Of a stretch of DNA of 64,000 bases, positions 9,736-18,769 are shown piece by piece. The stretch lies in contig NZ_JANHOK010000003.1 in the NCBI RefSeq assembly GCF_026929975.1, positions 186,001 to 250,000 on the forward strand, given 5' to 3'. Every line of letters begins with the position of its first letter. The first letter of the stretch is position 1. The notes beneath the pieces are model-generated. The model ran no database searches. It was given only the letters and a program-made list of their open reading frames with translations, and was not told the DNA's origin. This stretch comes from Bartonella sp. F02. GTDB lineage: Bacteria > Pseudomonadota > Alphaproteobacteria > Rhizobiales > Rhizobiaceae. The translations under genes were made by a program, and so were the position numbers.

Positions 9736-9984
9736 TTATTTAACTACATATGGAAGCAAACCAAGAAAACGAGCGCGTTTGATTGCTTTTGCTAATTCAC
9801 GCTGCTTTTTTTGGCTAACCGCTGTAATCCGTGAAGGAACAATTTTCCCTCTTTCTGAGATATAACGTTGCAATAATTTTACATCTTTATAATCAATTTT
9901 TGGAGCGTTTTCACCTGAAAACGGACATGTCTTACGACGACGATGAAAAGGACGACGAGCTACAGTTTGATTAGTATCAGTCAT
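9736..9984 (-). CDS. rpsR: 30S ribosomal protein S18
   Basis: S18 binds 16S rRNA as a heterodimer with S6 on the platform of the 30S subunit. The 82-residue protein shows the family core ([18 protein letters not shown], then the basic [19 protein letters not shown]). Its ATG shares one base with the rpsF stop (TAATG), so the two partners are translationally coupled in equal amounts. No zinc-binding cysteine pattern is evident beyond one cysteine near residue 20. Confidence 0.97.
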   Translation of the reverse strand: MTDTNQTVARRPFHRRRKTCPFSGENAPKIDYKDVKLLQRYISERGKIVPSRITAVSQKKQRELAKAIKRARFLGLLPYVVK

Positions 9985-10391
9985 TATTCTACTCCTTTTC
10001 CAGTATCCTCAGTTTTGTGATGTGAATAACGAGATCGTTCTTCATCTCTTCCATGAGAATCACCACGATTAAGGCGTGAAAGCATAGCAGATTGCTCTTT
10101 CTCATGTTTTTCTACGCGAATAGTCATATAGCGCAAAATATCTTCATTGATACGCATTTTGCGTTCAATTTCAGAAATTGCTTCAGCTGGAGAATCAATA
10201 TTCACCAAAACATAATAGGCTTTACGATTCTTACGAATACGATAAGCAAGAGGGCGAAGACCCCAGTTTTCTATACGCCCAACTTTCCCACCATGTGCCT
10301 CAATGATATCTTTGTAGATTTTTAAAAGCTCATCAATTTGCTGCAGTGCAATGTCTTGTCGGGCAAGGAATATATGTTCATAAAGAGCCAT
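9984..10391 (-). CDS. rpsF: 30S ribosomal protein S6
   Basis: S6 partners S18 in the 30S platform. The 135-residue product has the S6 fold pattern: [14 protein letters not shown] at the start, [19 protein letters not shown] in the middle and the basic [11 protein letters not shown] strand, followed by a charged Arg/Asp/Glu tail, which is disordered in this family. GAAAGG lies ahead of the ATG. First gene of the minus-strand ribosomal unit; a G+C-rich leader region precedes it. Confidence 0.97.
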   Translation of the reverse strand: MALYEHIFLARQDIALQQIDELLKIYKDIIEAHGGKVGRIENWGLRPLAYRIRKNRKAYYVLVNIDSPAEAISEIERKMRINEDILRYMTIRVEKHEKEQSAMLSRLNRGDSHGRDEERSRYSHHKTEDTGKGVE

Positions 10392-10726
10392 TGTTTTTGC
10401 CTTTCTTCAATTAAAATTCACCGGGTTTAGCGCAAAGCCTCTGCGACTTGTCTTTTTGGAAAATCCAAAGAAGAAAGGACGCTTTGTGTATACTTAGAGA
10501 CATCCGAGAGCGGAGATACGGGAGGTCGGAATTTATTATGTTTCCTACTGGTTATTTCCAGCCCTCCGTTCAACCCCCAGCTAAAGTGCCGGTAATAAAC
10601 CACTCATGTTTACAGCTTATCTTAAGAAATAGCAAGTTTACGTTTGCAAAAAATATAACTTATTGAGTTTTGATATATTTTTATATACTTCATCATTAAT
10701 CATAAAAATTAAACAGAGAAATAAAA
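10392..10726 (-). promoter_or_regulatory. rpsF upstream region with G+C-rich, hairpin-prone segment
   Basis: This 335-base spacer lies between divergent genes rpsF and the PAP2 gene. The part at about 10430-10610 is clearly richer in G+C than the rest of the window. On the minus strand it can form local stems, for example CGCAGA with TTTGCG (about 10430-10446), TCCGA with TCGGA and CTGG with CCAG. This is compatible with a structured 5' leader for rpsF. S6:S18 autoregulatory leaders are known in other bacteria, but I could not match their consensus. Promoters for both divergent genes must also lie here. Confidence 0.4.
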
Positions 10727-11314
10727 ATGGATTTTTTGAGTCAGATTGATATGGCGCTTTTTGAAATACTGTCTGGCAATTGTGAGTTGTGGTCAGTTTT
10801 TATTTGGGTTGGAATTATTTGTGCCAAGTTTTTGATTTATATTCTTCCTTTGCATCTTTGTGCTCTTTGGTTTTGTGGCGGATATAGAGAACGGCAAGTA
10901 ACGCTAAGTATATGTATTAGTATTTGTATCGCTCTTTTAGTAGGATATCTTATTTCTTGCATTTATTTTCGTCCACGTCCATTCGTTACGTATTTAGAGC
11001 CTCCTTTGATTAAGCATCAAGCAACTGCTTCTTTTCCAAGTAATCACGCGTTGGTTGTCTCAGCTTATATGTCGAGTCTTTATTTTTATCGGTACAAAAC
11101 TGCGTCTCGATTTGCTTTAATTCTTTTATGTTTAGTTTGTTGGGGGCGTGTTTTTACAGGTGTGCATTATCCTTTTGATGTTTTGGTTGGTTCAATTTTA
11201 GGAGGTTTAGTAAGTTGGGTTGTTTCTCGATTTATCGCATCATATTTTCCTGATTTTTTATATCACATTCCTCCTTTGAAGTATAATTTGAAGACAGGTA
11301 TTCGTTTCAAATAA
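10727..11314 (+). CDS. PAP2-family phosphatase (undecaprenyl- or lipid-phosphatase type)
   Basis: An integral-membrane phosphatase of 195 residues. All three PAP2 signature blocks are visible: RPRPF in CIYFRPRPFV (phosphate-binding arginine), the central PSNHA block with the catalytic His of the family, and SR-like GRVFTGVHYPFDVLVG with the second His and Asp. Hydrophobic segments surround them. Family members dephosphorylate undecaprenyl pyrophosphate or phosphatidic acid; the sequence does not decide between them. It is divergent from rpsF and separated by 72 bases from fabD, so a link to lipid metabolism is plausible but unproven. Confidence 0.85.
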   Translation: MDFLSQIDMALFEILSGNCELWSVFIWVGIICAKFLIYILPLHLCALWFCGGYRERQVTLSICISICIALLVGYLISCIYFRPRPFVTYLEPPLIKHQATASFPSNHALVVSAYMSSLYFYRYKTASRFALILLCLVCWGRVFTGVHYPFDVLVGSILGGLVSWVVSRFIASYFPDFLYHIPPLKYNLKTGIRFK

Positions 11315-11386
11315 ATTATTTTGATTTGTATTCACGAGATGAATCAAGATAAGAGAGCTTAATTGTATAATTTTAGGAGTTGGCGG

Positions 11387-12331
11387 ATGGAATCAGCATT
11401 TACTTTCCCAGGACAGGGAAGCCAAGTTGTTGGTATGGGTAAGGTTCTTGCGGAACAATTTCTTGCAGCACGAATGGTTTTTGAAGAAGTTGATGATGCT
11501 TTAGGTGAGAAATTATCACAAATTATTTTTGAAGGGCCTGCAGATACCTTGACTTTAACCGCTAATGCGCAACCCGCGTTGATGGCTGTATCTATTGCAA
11601 TTATCCGTGTAATGGAAGAATTAGGGCTCAATATAAAATCAAAAGTAAAATTTGTTGCCGGTCATTCTTTGGGGGAATATTCGGCACTTTGTGCGGCCGG
11701 TGCATTTAGTTTAGCAGACACAGCAAAGCTTTTACGGATTCGTGGAAATGCTATGCAGTCTGCTGTTGCTGTTGGAGAAGGTTCGATGGCAGCACTTATA
11801 GGTTTAGATGAGAAAGATGTCGAAGAAATTTGCACAACTGTTTTAGAAGAGGGGGTCTGTCAGATTGCAAATGATAATGGCGGTGGGCAAATTGTTATTT
11901 CAGGACAAACAAAAGCGATTGAGAAAGCGGTACAAATTGCATCAGGAAAAGGTGCGAAACGTGCAATCATTCTTCCTGTATCTGCTCCTTTTCATTCATC
12001 TTTAATGCAGCCTGCTGCTGAGGTGATGAAAGATGCACTTTTTTGTGTTAATAAAGTAGCACCTACTATTCCACTTGTTGCAAATGTTTCTGTTACTCCA
12101 GAAAGTGATCCTGAGCGTATTGTTACCCTTCTTGTTCATCAAGTAACTGGGAGAGTCCGATGGCGTGAAATAATTGAGTGGATGAGTACCAGTGGAGTGA
12201 ATAGACTGTTTGAAGTAGGCTCAGGGAAGGTATTAACAGGTTTAGCACGTCGTATTAACAAAGATATCAATGGGTTAACAGTAAATACAGCTGAAGAAAT
12301 TGAAGAGGCACTGCGAGTGCTTGGTGTTTAA
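11387..12331 (+). CDS. fabD: malonyl-CoA:ACP transacylase
   Basis: Transfers malonyl groups from CoA to acyl carrier protein for fatty-acid elongation. With the ATG at 11387 the protein has 314 residues: the oxyanion block FPGQGSQ near the start, catalytic Ser94 in GHSLGEYSA, and the partner His in SAPFHSSLM. I prefer this ATG over an upstream TTG at 11363 because AGGAG lies 8 bases ahead of it and the family starts a few residues before FPGQGSQ. First of the fabD-fabG-acpP-fabF set. Confidence 0.96.
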   Translation: MESAFTFPGQGSQVVGMGKVLAEQFLAARMVFEEVDDALGEKLSQIIFEGPADTLTLTANAQPALMAVSIAIIRVMEELGLNIKSKVKFVAGHSLGEYSALCAAGAFSLADTAKLLRIRGNAMQSAVAVGEGSMAALIGLDEKDVEEICTTVLEEGVCQIANDNGGGQIVISGQTKAIEKAVQIASGKGAKRAIILPVSAPFHSSLMQPAAEVMKDALFCVNKVAPTIPLVANVSVTPESDPERIVTLLVHQVTGRVRWREIIEWMSTSGVNRLFEVGSGKVLTGLARRINKDINGLTVNTAEEIEEALRVLGV

Positions 12332-12349
12332 TTTTTTAAGGATTTTGAG

Positions 12350-13087
12350 ATGTTTAATTTAGTTGGTCGTAAAGCACTTGTCACGGGAGCATCTGGAGAC
12401 ATCGGTGAGGCAATTGCTCGTTCTTTACATGCGCAAGGAGCAATTGTTGTGATTCATGGAACACGTGAAGAAAAACTTAAAGAAATTGCAGCAGATCTTG
12501 GCAAAGATGTTTTTATTTTTTCCGCTAATCTATCTGAACGTGAAGCTGTTAAACAATTAGCTAAAAAAGCAGAAGAAGAAATGGGTGGTATTGATATTCT
12601 TATTAACAATGCTGGAATTACTCGAGATAGTCTTTTAGTTCGGATGCAGGATCAAGATTGGGATGATGTATTGGCTATAAATTTGACAGCTTCTTTTATT
12701 CTAACACGTGAATTAGCGCATGCTATGATGCGTCGCCGTTATGGACGTATTATTAACATCACATCTATCGTTGGAGTTGTTGGGAATCCTGGACAAACGA
12801 ATTATTGTGCTGCGAAAGCTGGTATGATAGGTTTTTCTAAATCATTAGCACAGGAAATTGCATCACGAAATGTAACTGTTAATTGTATTGCTCCGGGGTT
12901 TATTCAGTCTGCAATGACCGATAAACTCAATGAAAAACAAAAAGAAGCAATTATGGCAGCAATTCCGATGAAGCGTATAGGAGTAGGGAAAGATATAGCT
13001 TCTGCGGCCGTTTATTTAGCAAGTGATGAGGCAGCGTATATTACGGGTCAGACACTACATGTTAATGGTGGTATGGCAATGATTTGA
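12350..13087 (+). CDS. fabG: 3-oxoacyl-ACP reductase
   Basis: NADPH-dependent reduction of 3-ketoacyl-ACP, the second step of each elongation cycle. The 245-residue SDR protein has the cofactor motif TGASGDIGEA, NNAGIT, and the full catalytic set Ser139, Tyr152 and Lys156 (TSIVG ... NYCAAK). It starts 18 bases after fabD with AAGGAT ahead of the ATG. The 272-base gap to acpP suggests that acpP has an additional promoter. Confidence 0.96.
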   Translation: MFNLVGRKALVTGASGDIGEAIARSLHAQGAIVVIHGTREEKLKEIAADLGKDVFIFSANLSEREAVKQLAKKAEEEMGGIDILINNAGITRDSLLVRMQDQDWDDVLAINLTASFILTRELAHAMMRRRYGRIINITSIVGVVGNPGQTNYCAAKAGMIGFSKSLAQEIASRNVTVNCIAPGFIQSAMTDKLNEKQKEAIMAAIPMKRIGVGKDIASAAVYLASDEAAYITGQTLHVNGGMAMI

Positions 13088-13235
13088 ATATTTTCTCTAT
13101 TTTGTATTATTCTACATTGATTTATAAAATTTATTATTTTAGATGATTATTGAATAAAATAGAGGGATGTGTGTATTGAATGTGATAGCTGCTTAAGTTG
13201 TATTAGGATGTCGAATGAATGCATTTTATAAAAGA

Positions 13236-13244
13236 TTATCCACA
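13236..13244 (+). other. single perfect DnaA-box sequence upstream of acpP
   Basis: TTATCCACA, the consensus DnaA box, occurs at 13236-13244 in the fabG-acpP spacer, about 115 bases ahead of the acpP ATG. A single box can be chance, but its position in a promoter region is worth recording. No cluster of boxes or other origin features is present. Confidence 0.35.
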
Positions 13245-13359
13245 GAGTAAATATTATAAACACTGTTAAAATTTTTGAGCAATGCATCTATTACTTGATT
13301 ATATTAGTTTATGTCGCTAATCAGATTCAGGAAAACAACATAAATTTAAGGATTTCAAC

Positions 13360-13596
13360 ATGAGTGATACAGAAGAGCGCGTTAAAAAGATTATCGTAGA
13401 GCATCTTGGCGTCGATGCAGATAAAGTCGTAGGCAATGCAAGCTTTATTGATGATCTAGGCGCAGATAGCCTTGATACGGTTGAGCTCGTTATGGCTTTT
13501 GAAGAAGAATTTGGTGTAGAAATCCCAGATGATGTCGCCGAAACGATTGTTACAGTTAATGATGCTGTGAAGTTTATTGATAAAGCTTCCGCGTGA
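13360..13596 (+). CDS. acpP: acyl carrier protein
   Basis: Small acidic carrier of growing acyl chains. 78 residues with the phosphopantetheine attachment Ser37 in [11 protein letters not shown] and the usual helix III sequence ([10 protein letters not shown]). AAGGAT lies ahead of the ATG. G+C in this gene is visibly higher than in its surroundings, as expected for a highly expressed gene. It has an intrinsic terminator directly after the stop, so most transcripts are likely monocistronic and abundant. Confidence 0.98.
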   Translation: MSDTEERVKKIIVEHLGVDADKVVGNASFIDDLGADSLDTVELVMAFEEEFGVEIPDDVAETIVTVNDAVKFIDKASA

Positions 13597-13601
13597 TTTT
13601 T

Positions 13602-13641
13602 ATTGAAGGGTAAAAACACGAATTTTTGTCCTTCAATTTTA
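13602..13641 (+). terminator. intrinsic terminator after acpP
   Basis: ATTGAAGG at 13602-13609 pairs with CCTTCAAT at 13630-13637, extended inward by A/T pairs (TAAAAA with TTTTTG), and is followed by TTTAAC. It lies just past the acpP stop and 60 bases before fabF. Confidence 0.6.
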
Positions 13642-13697
13642 ACTTGAAGCTGTTTGGGATGCGGCTTTAAGGGGGAGTTCGATTCAAGGTTAGAGAT

Positions 13698-14960
13698 ATG
13701 AGACGTGTAGTTGTTACTGGTTTAGGATTGGTATCTCCTTTGGCTGGTGATATCGAATATAGTTGGAGGCGACTTCTTGAAGGAAAAAGTGGTGTTCGAC
13801 GTATTACCGAATTTGATGTAGCTGATTTGCCATGTCAGATTGCCGCGCGGATTCCTTCAGGGGATGGAACAAATGGCACATATAATGCTGATTTGCATAT
13901 GGAGCCTAAAGAACAGCGTAAAGTTGATGCATTTATTGCTTACGCAATGGCTGCGGCGGATCAAGCCCTTTCAGATGCAGAATGGCATCCTAAAAATGAT
14001 GAAGACCAAGTTCATACTGGTGTGATGATTGGTTCAGGTATTGGTGGTATTGAGGGTATTGTTGAAGCAGGTTATACGCTTCGTGATAAAGGTCCGCGAC
14101 GGATTTCTCCTTTTTTTATTCCCGGTCGTTTAATTAATCTTGCTTCTGGTTATGTTGCTATTAAACACGGTTTGCGTGGTCCTAATCATTCTGTTGTAAC
14201 GGCTTGTTCAACGGGTGCACATGCGATTGGTGATGCAGCGCGTTTGATTGCATTGGGGGACGCGGATGTGATGGTAGCGGGAGGTACAGAATCTCCAATC
14301 AATCGGATTTCTCTTGCTGGTTTTTCTGCATGTAAAGCTCTTTCCACGTGTCGTAATGATGATCCTGAGCATGCATCACGTCCTTATGATATGGATCGTG
14401 ATGGTTTTGTTATGGGTGAAGGAGCTGGAATTGTTGTCTTAGAAGAACTTGAGCACGCAAAAAAGCGTGGTGTTCGCATTTATGCTGAAATTATTGGGTA
14501 TGGTTTATCCGGTGATGCTTATCATATTACCGCGCCTTCAGAAAATGGGGAAGGTGCGCAACGCAGTATGATCGCTGCTCTTAAGAATGCACGTGTAAAT
14601 GTATGCGATATTGATTATATTAATGCTCATGGTACATCGACAATGGCTGATGTGATAGAGTTGGCAGCTGTTGAACGTGTTTTGGGAAATTATGGATCAC
14701 AAGTATCTATGTCTTCCACAAAATCTTCTATCGGACATTTACTCGGTGCGGCTGGCGCTGTTGAAGCTATTTTTTGCGTTTTAGCGATACGAGATAATAT
14801 AGCACCTGCAACACTCAATCTTGATAATCCATCAGTTGAAACAAAAATCGACCTTGTTCCTCATAAACCACGTGAACGAAAAATTAATACGGTTCTTTCC
14901 AATTCATTTGGTTTTGGTGGAACAAATGCGTCTTTGGTGATGCGGCGTTTTGAAGGGTAG
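13698..14960 (+). CDS. fabF: 3-oxoacyl-ACP synthase II
   Basis: Condensing enzyme that elongates acyl-ACP with malonyl-ACP. The 420-residue protein has the catalytic triad of the family: Cys170 in VVTACSTGAHA, His in NAHGTST, and His in SSIGHLLGAAGA, plus the conserved C-terminal NSFGFGGTNAS. Length is normal. It lies after acpP and before mltG, the common alphaproteobacterial order. Confidence 0.97.
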   Translation: MRRVVVTGLGLVSPLAGDIEYSWRRLLEGKSGVRRITEFDVADLPCQIAARIPSGDGTNGTYNADLHMEPKEQRKVDAFIAYAMAAADQALSDAEWHPKNDEDQVHTGVMIGSGIGGIEGIVEAGYTLRDKGPRRISPFFIPGRLINLASGYVAIKHGLRGPNHSVVTACSTGAHAIGDAARLIALGDADVMVAGGTESPINRISLAGFSACKALSTCRNDDPEHASRPYDMDRDGFVMGEGAGIVVLEELEHAKKRGVRIYAEIIGYGLSGDAYHITAPSENGEGAQRSMIAALKNARVNVCDIDYINAHGTSTMADVIELAAVERVLGNYGSQVSMSSTKSSIGHLLGAAGAVEAIFCVLAIRDNIAPATLNLDNPSVETKIDLVPHKPRERKINTVLSNSFGFGGTNASLVMRRFEG

Positions 14961-15035
14961 ACAGTGTTTTTTCTTTTTTTATGGCAAGATATAAGTAAAA
15001 AATTGCAGCATAGTCTTTAGAAATTATTGAGATTT

Positions 15036-16151
15036 ATGATTATGTTCGATGAAAAAAACGAAAAGCTGATGCAAGATGTTAATGAAACTTCGTTGGATTA
15101 TTCGATAGAACATAGTGATATGTTAGCGCATAAAAAGCGAAAAAAATCACGTATTGCACGTAATCCATTTGTCATTCTCGGTAATTTCTTTTTGATGCTG
15201 ATTATGATCATTCTTTTAGCTGTGAGCATCCCTTTTTATATTGGAAAAAGTATTTTTGAAAATAAGGGAATAGCTAAGCAAGAACAAGTTGTTCTTATTT
15301 CTACTGGAATGGGTATTCGAGAAATTGCTACGTTGCTTGAAAAACGTGAACTTATTCGATCATCTGATATTTTTATTTATGGAGTTGGTTATTATGGAAA
15401 AGAAACCAGCCTCAAAGCTGGAGAATATTTAATTCCAGCTTATGCTTCTATGCAAGATATTATGGATATTCTTGTAAGAGGAAAATCTATTGAATATACA
15501 TTTACAGTACCGGAAGGTTTGACAGTTCAACAGGTTTTTGATCGATTAGCTGCGAATGAAATTTTGATTGGTGATCTTCCGAAGATTTTGCCTCCAGAAG
15601 GTAGCTTAATGACAGATACTATCCATTTTGTTCGTGGTACAACGCGACAGGAAATTGTAAAAAGACTTCATGAAGGACAAACAAAATTAATTAATGCAAT
15701 ATGGGCTACTCGTTCACCAGATTTACCAATTAAATCTATTGATGAGTTTGTTACATTAGCATCGATCGTTGAAAAAGAAACTGGCATTGCATCAGAAAGA
15801 CCTCTTGTTGCAGCAGTATTTTATAATCGTCTTTCTAAACATATGCGTCTTCAGTCTGATCCAACAGTGATTTATGGCATTTTTGGTGGGAAAGGAAAAC
15901 CTTCAGGTCGTGCGATTTATCGCTCAGATCTTGAAAAAGAAACACCATATAATACCTATAAGATTAATGGATTGCCGCCAACAGCTATTGCAAATCCGGG
16001 ACGTAGCTCTCTGGAAGCGGTTGCTCAATTCCCAAAAAGTGATGCGCTTTATTTTGTAGCGGATGGTTCTGGTGGGCATATTTTTTCTAAAACTTTAGAT
16101 GAACACAATAAAAATGTTCGTAAATGGCGTGCATTAAAACGTGAGCATTAA
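15036..16151 (+). CDS. mltG: endolytic murein transglycosylase MltG
   Basis: Inner-membrane transglycosylase that cuts nascent glycan strands and so limits their length. The ~371-residue protein has a basic cytoplasmic N-terminus, one membrane segment (FFLMLIMIILLAVSIPFYIG, about residues 50-70), a LysM-like region, and the YceG catalytic domain. The catalytic Glu is in SIVEKETG, followed by FYNRL and LQSDPTVIYG. The start could be ATG 15036 or ATG 15042; an upstream TTG is less likely. In many relatives yicC lies between mltG and gmk; only 68 bases lie there here. Confidence 0.93.
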   Translation: MIMFDEKNEKLMQDVNETSLDYSIEHSDMLAHKKRKKSRIARNPFVILGNFFLMLIMIILLAVSIPFYIGKSIFENKGIAKQEQVVLISTGMGIREIATLLEKRELIRSSDIFIYGVGYYGKETSLKAGEYLIPAYASMQDIMDILVRGKSIEYTFTVPEGLTVQQVFDRLAANEILIGDLPKILPPEGSLMTDTIHFVRGTTRQEIVKRLHEGQTKLINAIWATRSPDLPIKSIDEFVTLASIVEKETGIASERPLVAAVFYNRLSKHMRLQSDPTVIYGIFGGKGKPSGRAIYRSDLEKETPYNTYKINGLPPTAIANPGRSSLEAVAQFPKSDALYFVADGSGGHIFSKTLDEHNKNVRKWRALKREH

Positions 16152-16219
16152 GTTTTATAAATTTATGATCAAAGCTCTAATATTGTGGTATAGAGACGAG
16201 TTTTTACAAAGTAAGTGAT

Positions 16220-16885
16220 ATGATGTTACTGGATAGTAAATTGAGTATTCAAAAAAAAGATCATCGTCGCGGTTTTCTATTTATTCTTTCTTCTCCTTCA
16301 GGGGCAGGTAAATCAACTTTATCTCGGTTATTGTTAAAAGATCAAAAACTAGAGCTGTCTATAAGCGTAACGACGAGGCAAAGACGCTCCAGTGAAGTTG
16401 ACGGTATTCATTATCACTTTATTTCAAAAAAAGAGTTTGAGCGAAAGCGTGATGGAGACGAATTTATTGAGTGGGCGGAAGTTCATGGAAATTATTATGG
16501 AACTCTGCGTGAAAATGTTGAAAATACATTGAATGCTGGTCATGATATGCTTTTTGATATTGACTATCAAGGAACAGAACAGCTTCAAAAAAAAATGCCA
16601 GGAGATACTGTCTCTGTTTTTATTCTCCCTCCATCAATGAAAGAATTAGTTTCTCGTTTGCATCGTCGAGCAGAAGATAGTCAGGATATCATCCATTTGC
16701 GTTTGAATAATGCACGAGTAGAAATGGAACATTGGCGTTCTTATGATTATGTAGTAATCAATGAGGATTTAAATAAATCTTTGTTGTTAATTAAATCAAT
16801 TTATTTAGCGGAGACAATGAAACGTGATCGTTGTTGTTTTCTTGAAACTTTCATTGATAGACTAATTGCTGAAAAAATTGATTAA
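16220..16885 (+). CDS. gmk: guanylate kinase
   Basis: Phosphorylates GMP to GDP with ATP. The 221-residue protein has the P-loop [10 protein letters not shown], the GMP-binding arginine/tyrosine region ([17 protein letters not shown]) and a normal lid segment. There are two ATGs in a row and no strong Shine-Dalgarno, so the exact start is uncertain by one codon. The C-terminus converges on rsmA with a 40-base gap lacking a clear terminator. Confidence 0.96.
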   Translation: MMLLDSKLSIQKKDHRRGFLFILSSPSGAGKSTLSRLLLKDQKLELSISVTTRQRRSSEVDGIHYHFISKKEFERKRDGDEFIEWAEVHGNYYGTLRENVENTLNAGHDMLFDIDYQGTEQLQKKMPGDTVSVFILPPSMKELVSRLHRRAEDSQDIIHLRLNNARVEMEHWRSYDYVVINEDLNKSLLLIKSIYLAETMKRDRCCFLETFIDRLIAEKID

Positions 16886-16925
16886 ACATGGTTATCTTTA
16901 AGAAAATTTTTAAATAAGTAAGAGC

Positions 16926-17765
16926 TTAATCTTTCAAAACAAGTAAGTTAGCTAAAGCTACAAATTCTGGAATGGAAAGTGTTTCAGCTCGACGTGTTCC
17001 GTCAATTTCCGCTTTTTCTAAAAGTTTTTCTCCTCCAATAGATTTAAGGCTTTGACGAAGCATTTTTCGTCTTTGTCCAAAAGCAGCTTGTGTTACAAGG
17101 CTTAATTTTTGTGCAGAACAAACAAGAGGTTGTGGGCGTGGAATAATATGAACAACAGAAGATGTTACTTTAGGTGCTGGTGTAAAAGCCTGTGGTGGAA
17201 CATCAAATGCAATCTTTGCTAGAGTACGCCATCCAGATAAGACACTGAGACGTCCGTAATGAGGAGATTGAGGAATTGCAGTAATACGCTTAGCTACTTC
17301 ACGTTGAAACATTAGAGTCATGGATTCATAAAAAGGAGGCCATGGTTGCGTCAAAAGCCAGTTTAATAGGAGCTGTGTCCCGATGTTATATGGAAGATTT
17401 GCAATAATACGTGGCTTTTCTGAATTGGTTTCAAAAAGCTTTGAACAATCTTGTTTTAATGCATCATTAAAAATAAGATTTAATCTTTGAGGATAATGTT
17501 TTTTTATGTCTAATAATGCAGGAAGACAACGTTCGTCACGTTCGATTGCTGTGACTATAGCACCTTTGGCAAGTAAAGCGCGGGTTAATCCTCCAGGGCC
17601 AGGTCCAATTTCAATAACTGGTTTTTCTTCTATATTTCCAGCTTGATGAGCAATTTTAGAGGTTAAATTAAGATCGAGCAGAAAATTTTGACCTAAAGAT
17701 TTATGAGCTTTCAGTTTATATGTATCAATGATTTCACGGAGAGGTGGTAAATTATCTATTGGCAT
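16926..17765 (-). CDS. rsmA: 16S rRNA (adenine1518/1519-N6)-dimethyltransferase
   Basis: Dimethylates two adjacent adenines in the 3' terminal helix of 16S rRNA (also called KsgA). The 279-residue protein shows SLGQNFLLD, the SAM-binding motif [11 protein letters not shown], and the catalytic motif NLPYNIGT. The ATG overlaps the end of pdxA by 10 bases, so the two are translationally linked. Last gene of the lptF-to-rsmA minus-strand run, the same arrangement as E. coli surA-pdxA-rsmA. Confidence 0.96.
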   Translation of the reverse strand: MPIDNLPPLREIIDTYKLKAHKSLGQNFLLDLNLTSKIAHQAGNIEEKPVIEIGPGPGGLTRALLAKGAIVTAIERDERCLPALLDIKKHYPQRLNLIFNDALKQDCSKLFETNSEKPRIIANLPYNIGTQLLLNWLLTQPWPPFYESMTLMFQREVAKRITAIPQSPHYGRLSVLSGWRTLAKIAFDVPPQAFTPAPKVTSSVVHIIPRPQPLVCSAQKLSLVTQAAFGQRRKMLRQSLKSIGGEKLLEKAEIDGTRRAETLSIPEFVALANLLVLKD

Positions 17766-18769
17766 GCTTGTTGATTGTTTTTTGCAAGTTGTTCTGCAAG
17801 TTTGAGAGCAGAAATGAAACTTTCTGGAGAGGCTATCCCTTTGTTGGCAATATCAAAAGCGGTCCCATGATCTGGAGACGTTCTTATAAAAGGAAGCCCT
17901 AATGTAACATTGACAGTGGTATCGAAATCTAATGTCTTAACAGGAATAAGGGCTTGGTCGTGATACATACAAAGAGCTACATCATACATTTTTCTCGCGC
18001 GATCATGAAACATTGTATCAGCAGGTAAAGGACCTACAATATTTAATCCTTTTTGTTTAAGATATTGTATGGAGGGAACAATAATATCAATATCTTCTTT
18101 TCCAATTCCTCCATTTTCTCCAGCGTGAGGATTAAGACCTGCAACTGCTAAACGTGGTGATGTTATGGCAAATTGTGCTTTTAAACTATTTTCAGTAATT
18201 AATGCAGTTTGGATGATTAAATTGCGGGTGAGGTGTGAAGAAACCTCACTGAGTGGAATATGAACTGTAATAGGTATTGTTTTTAATTGCGATCCGTATA
18301 ACATCATAACAGGATGATATTGTTTATTAGAAGTTTTATGAGCTAGATATGCAAGGAATTCAGTATGTCCTGGAAATTTAAATCCAGCATCATAAAGGTT
18401 TTTTTTTGCAATAGGACAAGTGATGAGTGCACATGCATGACCGCTTTGTATCAATTGAACGCTTTGTTCTATCGCTTCAATTATTCCAGCAGCATTATTG
18501 GGTGAAGGTAATCCTACCTGGTGATTTTGTTTGTTTTTTAATGGTAAAATAGGGAGAGCTGTTTGGAAGTTGTCGACAAGATTATTGATACGCACAGATT
18601 CTATATTAATAGTCAATTTTAAAAAGTGTGCTCGTGAACGAATCATTTCAGGATCCGCTAAAAGAACAAAAGGAGGAATATGACGTATATGACGCATATT
18701 CCACGCTTTTATAGCTATTTCAGGTCCAATACCGGCTGGATCACCACTACTAACAACTAATGGGAGCAT
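17756..18769 (-). CDS. pdxA: 4-hydroxythreonine-4-phosphate dehydrogenase
   Basis: NAD-dependent enzyme of the DXP-dependent pyridoxal phosphate pathway. The 337-residue protein has the start region [12 protein letters not shown], the metal-binding His in FPGHTEFLA, a second conserved His in GLNPHAGE and the third in MYHDQALIP. Its ATG shares one base with the surA stop (TAATG). A complete active site suggests that this organism makes its own vitamin B6 by the PdxA/PdxJ route. Confidence 0.96.
   Translation of the reverse strand: MLPLVVSSGDPAGIGPEIAIKAWNMRHIRHIPPFVLLADPEMIRSRAHFLKLTINIESVRINNLVDNFQTALPILPLKNKQNHQVGLPSPNNAAGIIEAIEQSVQLIQSGHACALITCPIAKKNLYDAGFKFPGHTEFLAYLAHKTSNKQYHPVMMLYGSQLKTIPITVHIPLSEVSSHLTRNLIIQTALITENSLKAQFAITSPRLAVAGLNPHAGENGGIGKEDIDIIVPSIQYLKQKGLNIVGPLPADTMFHDRARKMYDVALCMYHDQALIPVKTLDFDTTVNVTLGLPFIRTSPDHGTAFDIANKGIASPESFISALKLAEQLAKNNQQACQ

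Noticed and set aside
10448-10666. 72-codon plus-strand frame opposite the rpsF leader
   Set aside because: It lies within the G+C-rich leader region, has no Shine-Dalgarno and no recognisable product.
13670-13690. tRNA-like TTCGATTC block before fabF
   Set aside because: No acceptor stem or anticodon arm can be formed around it; it is part of the fabF upstream region.
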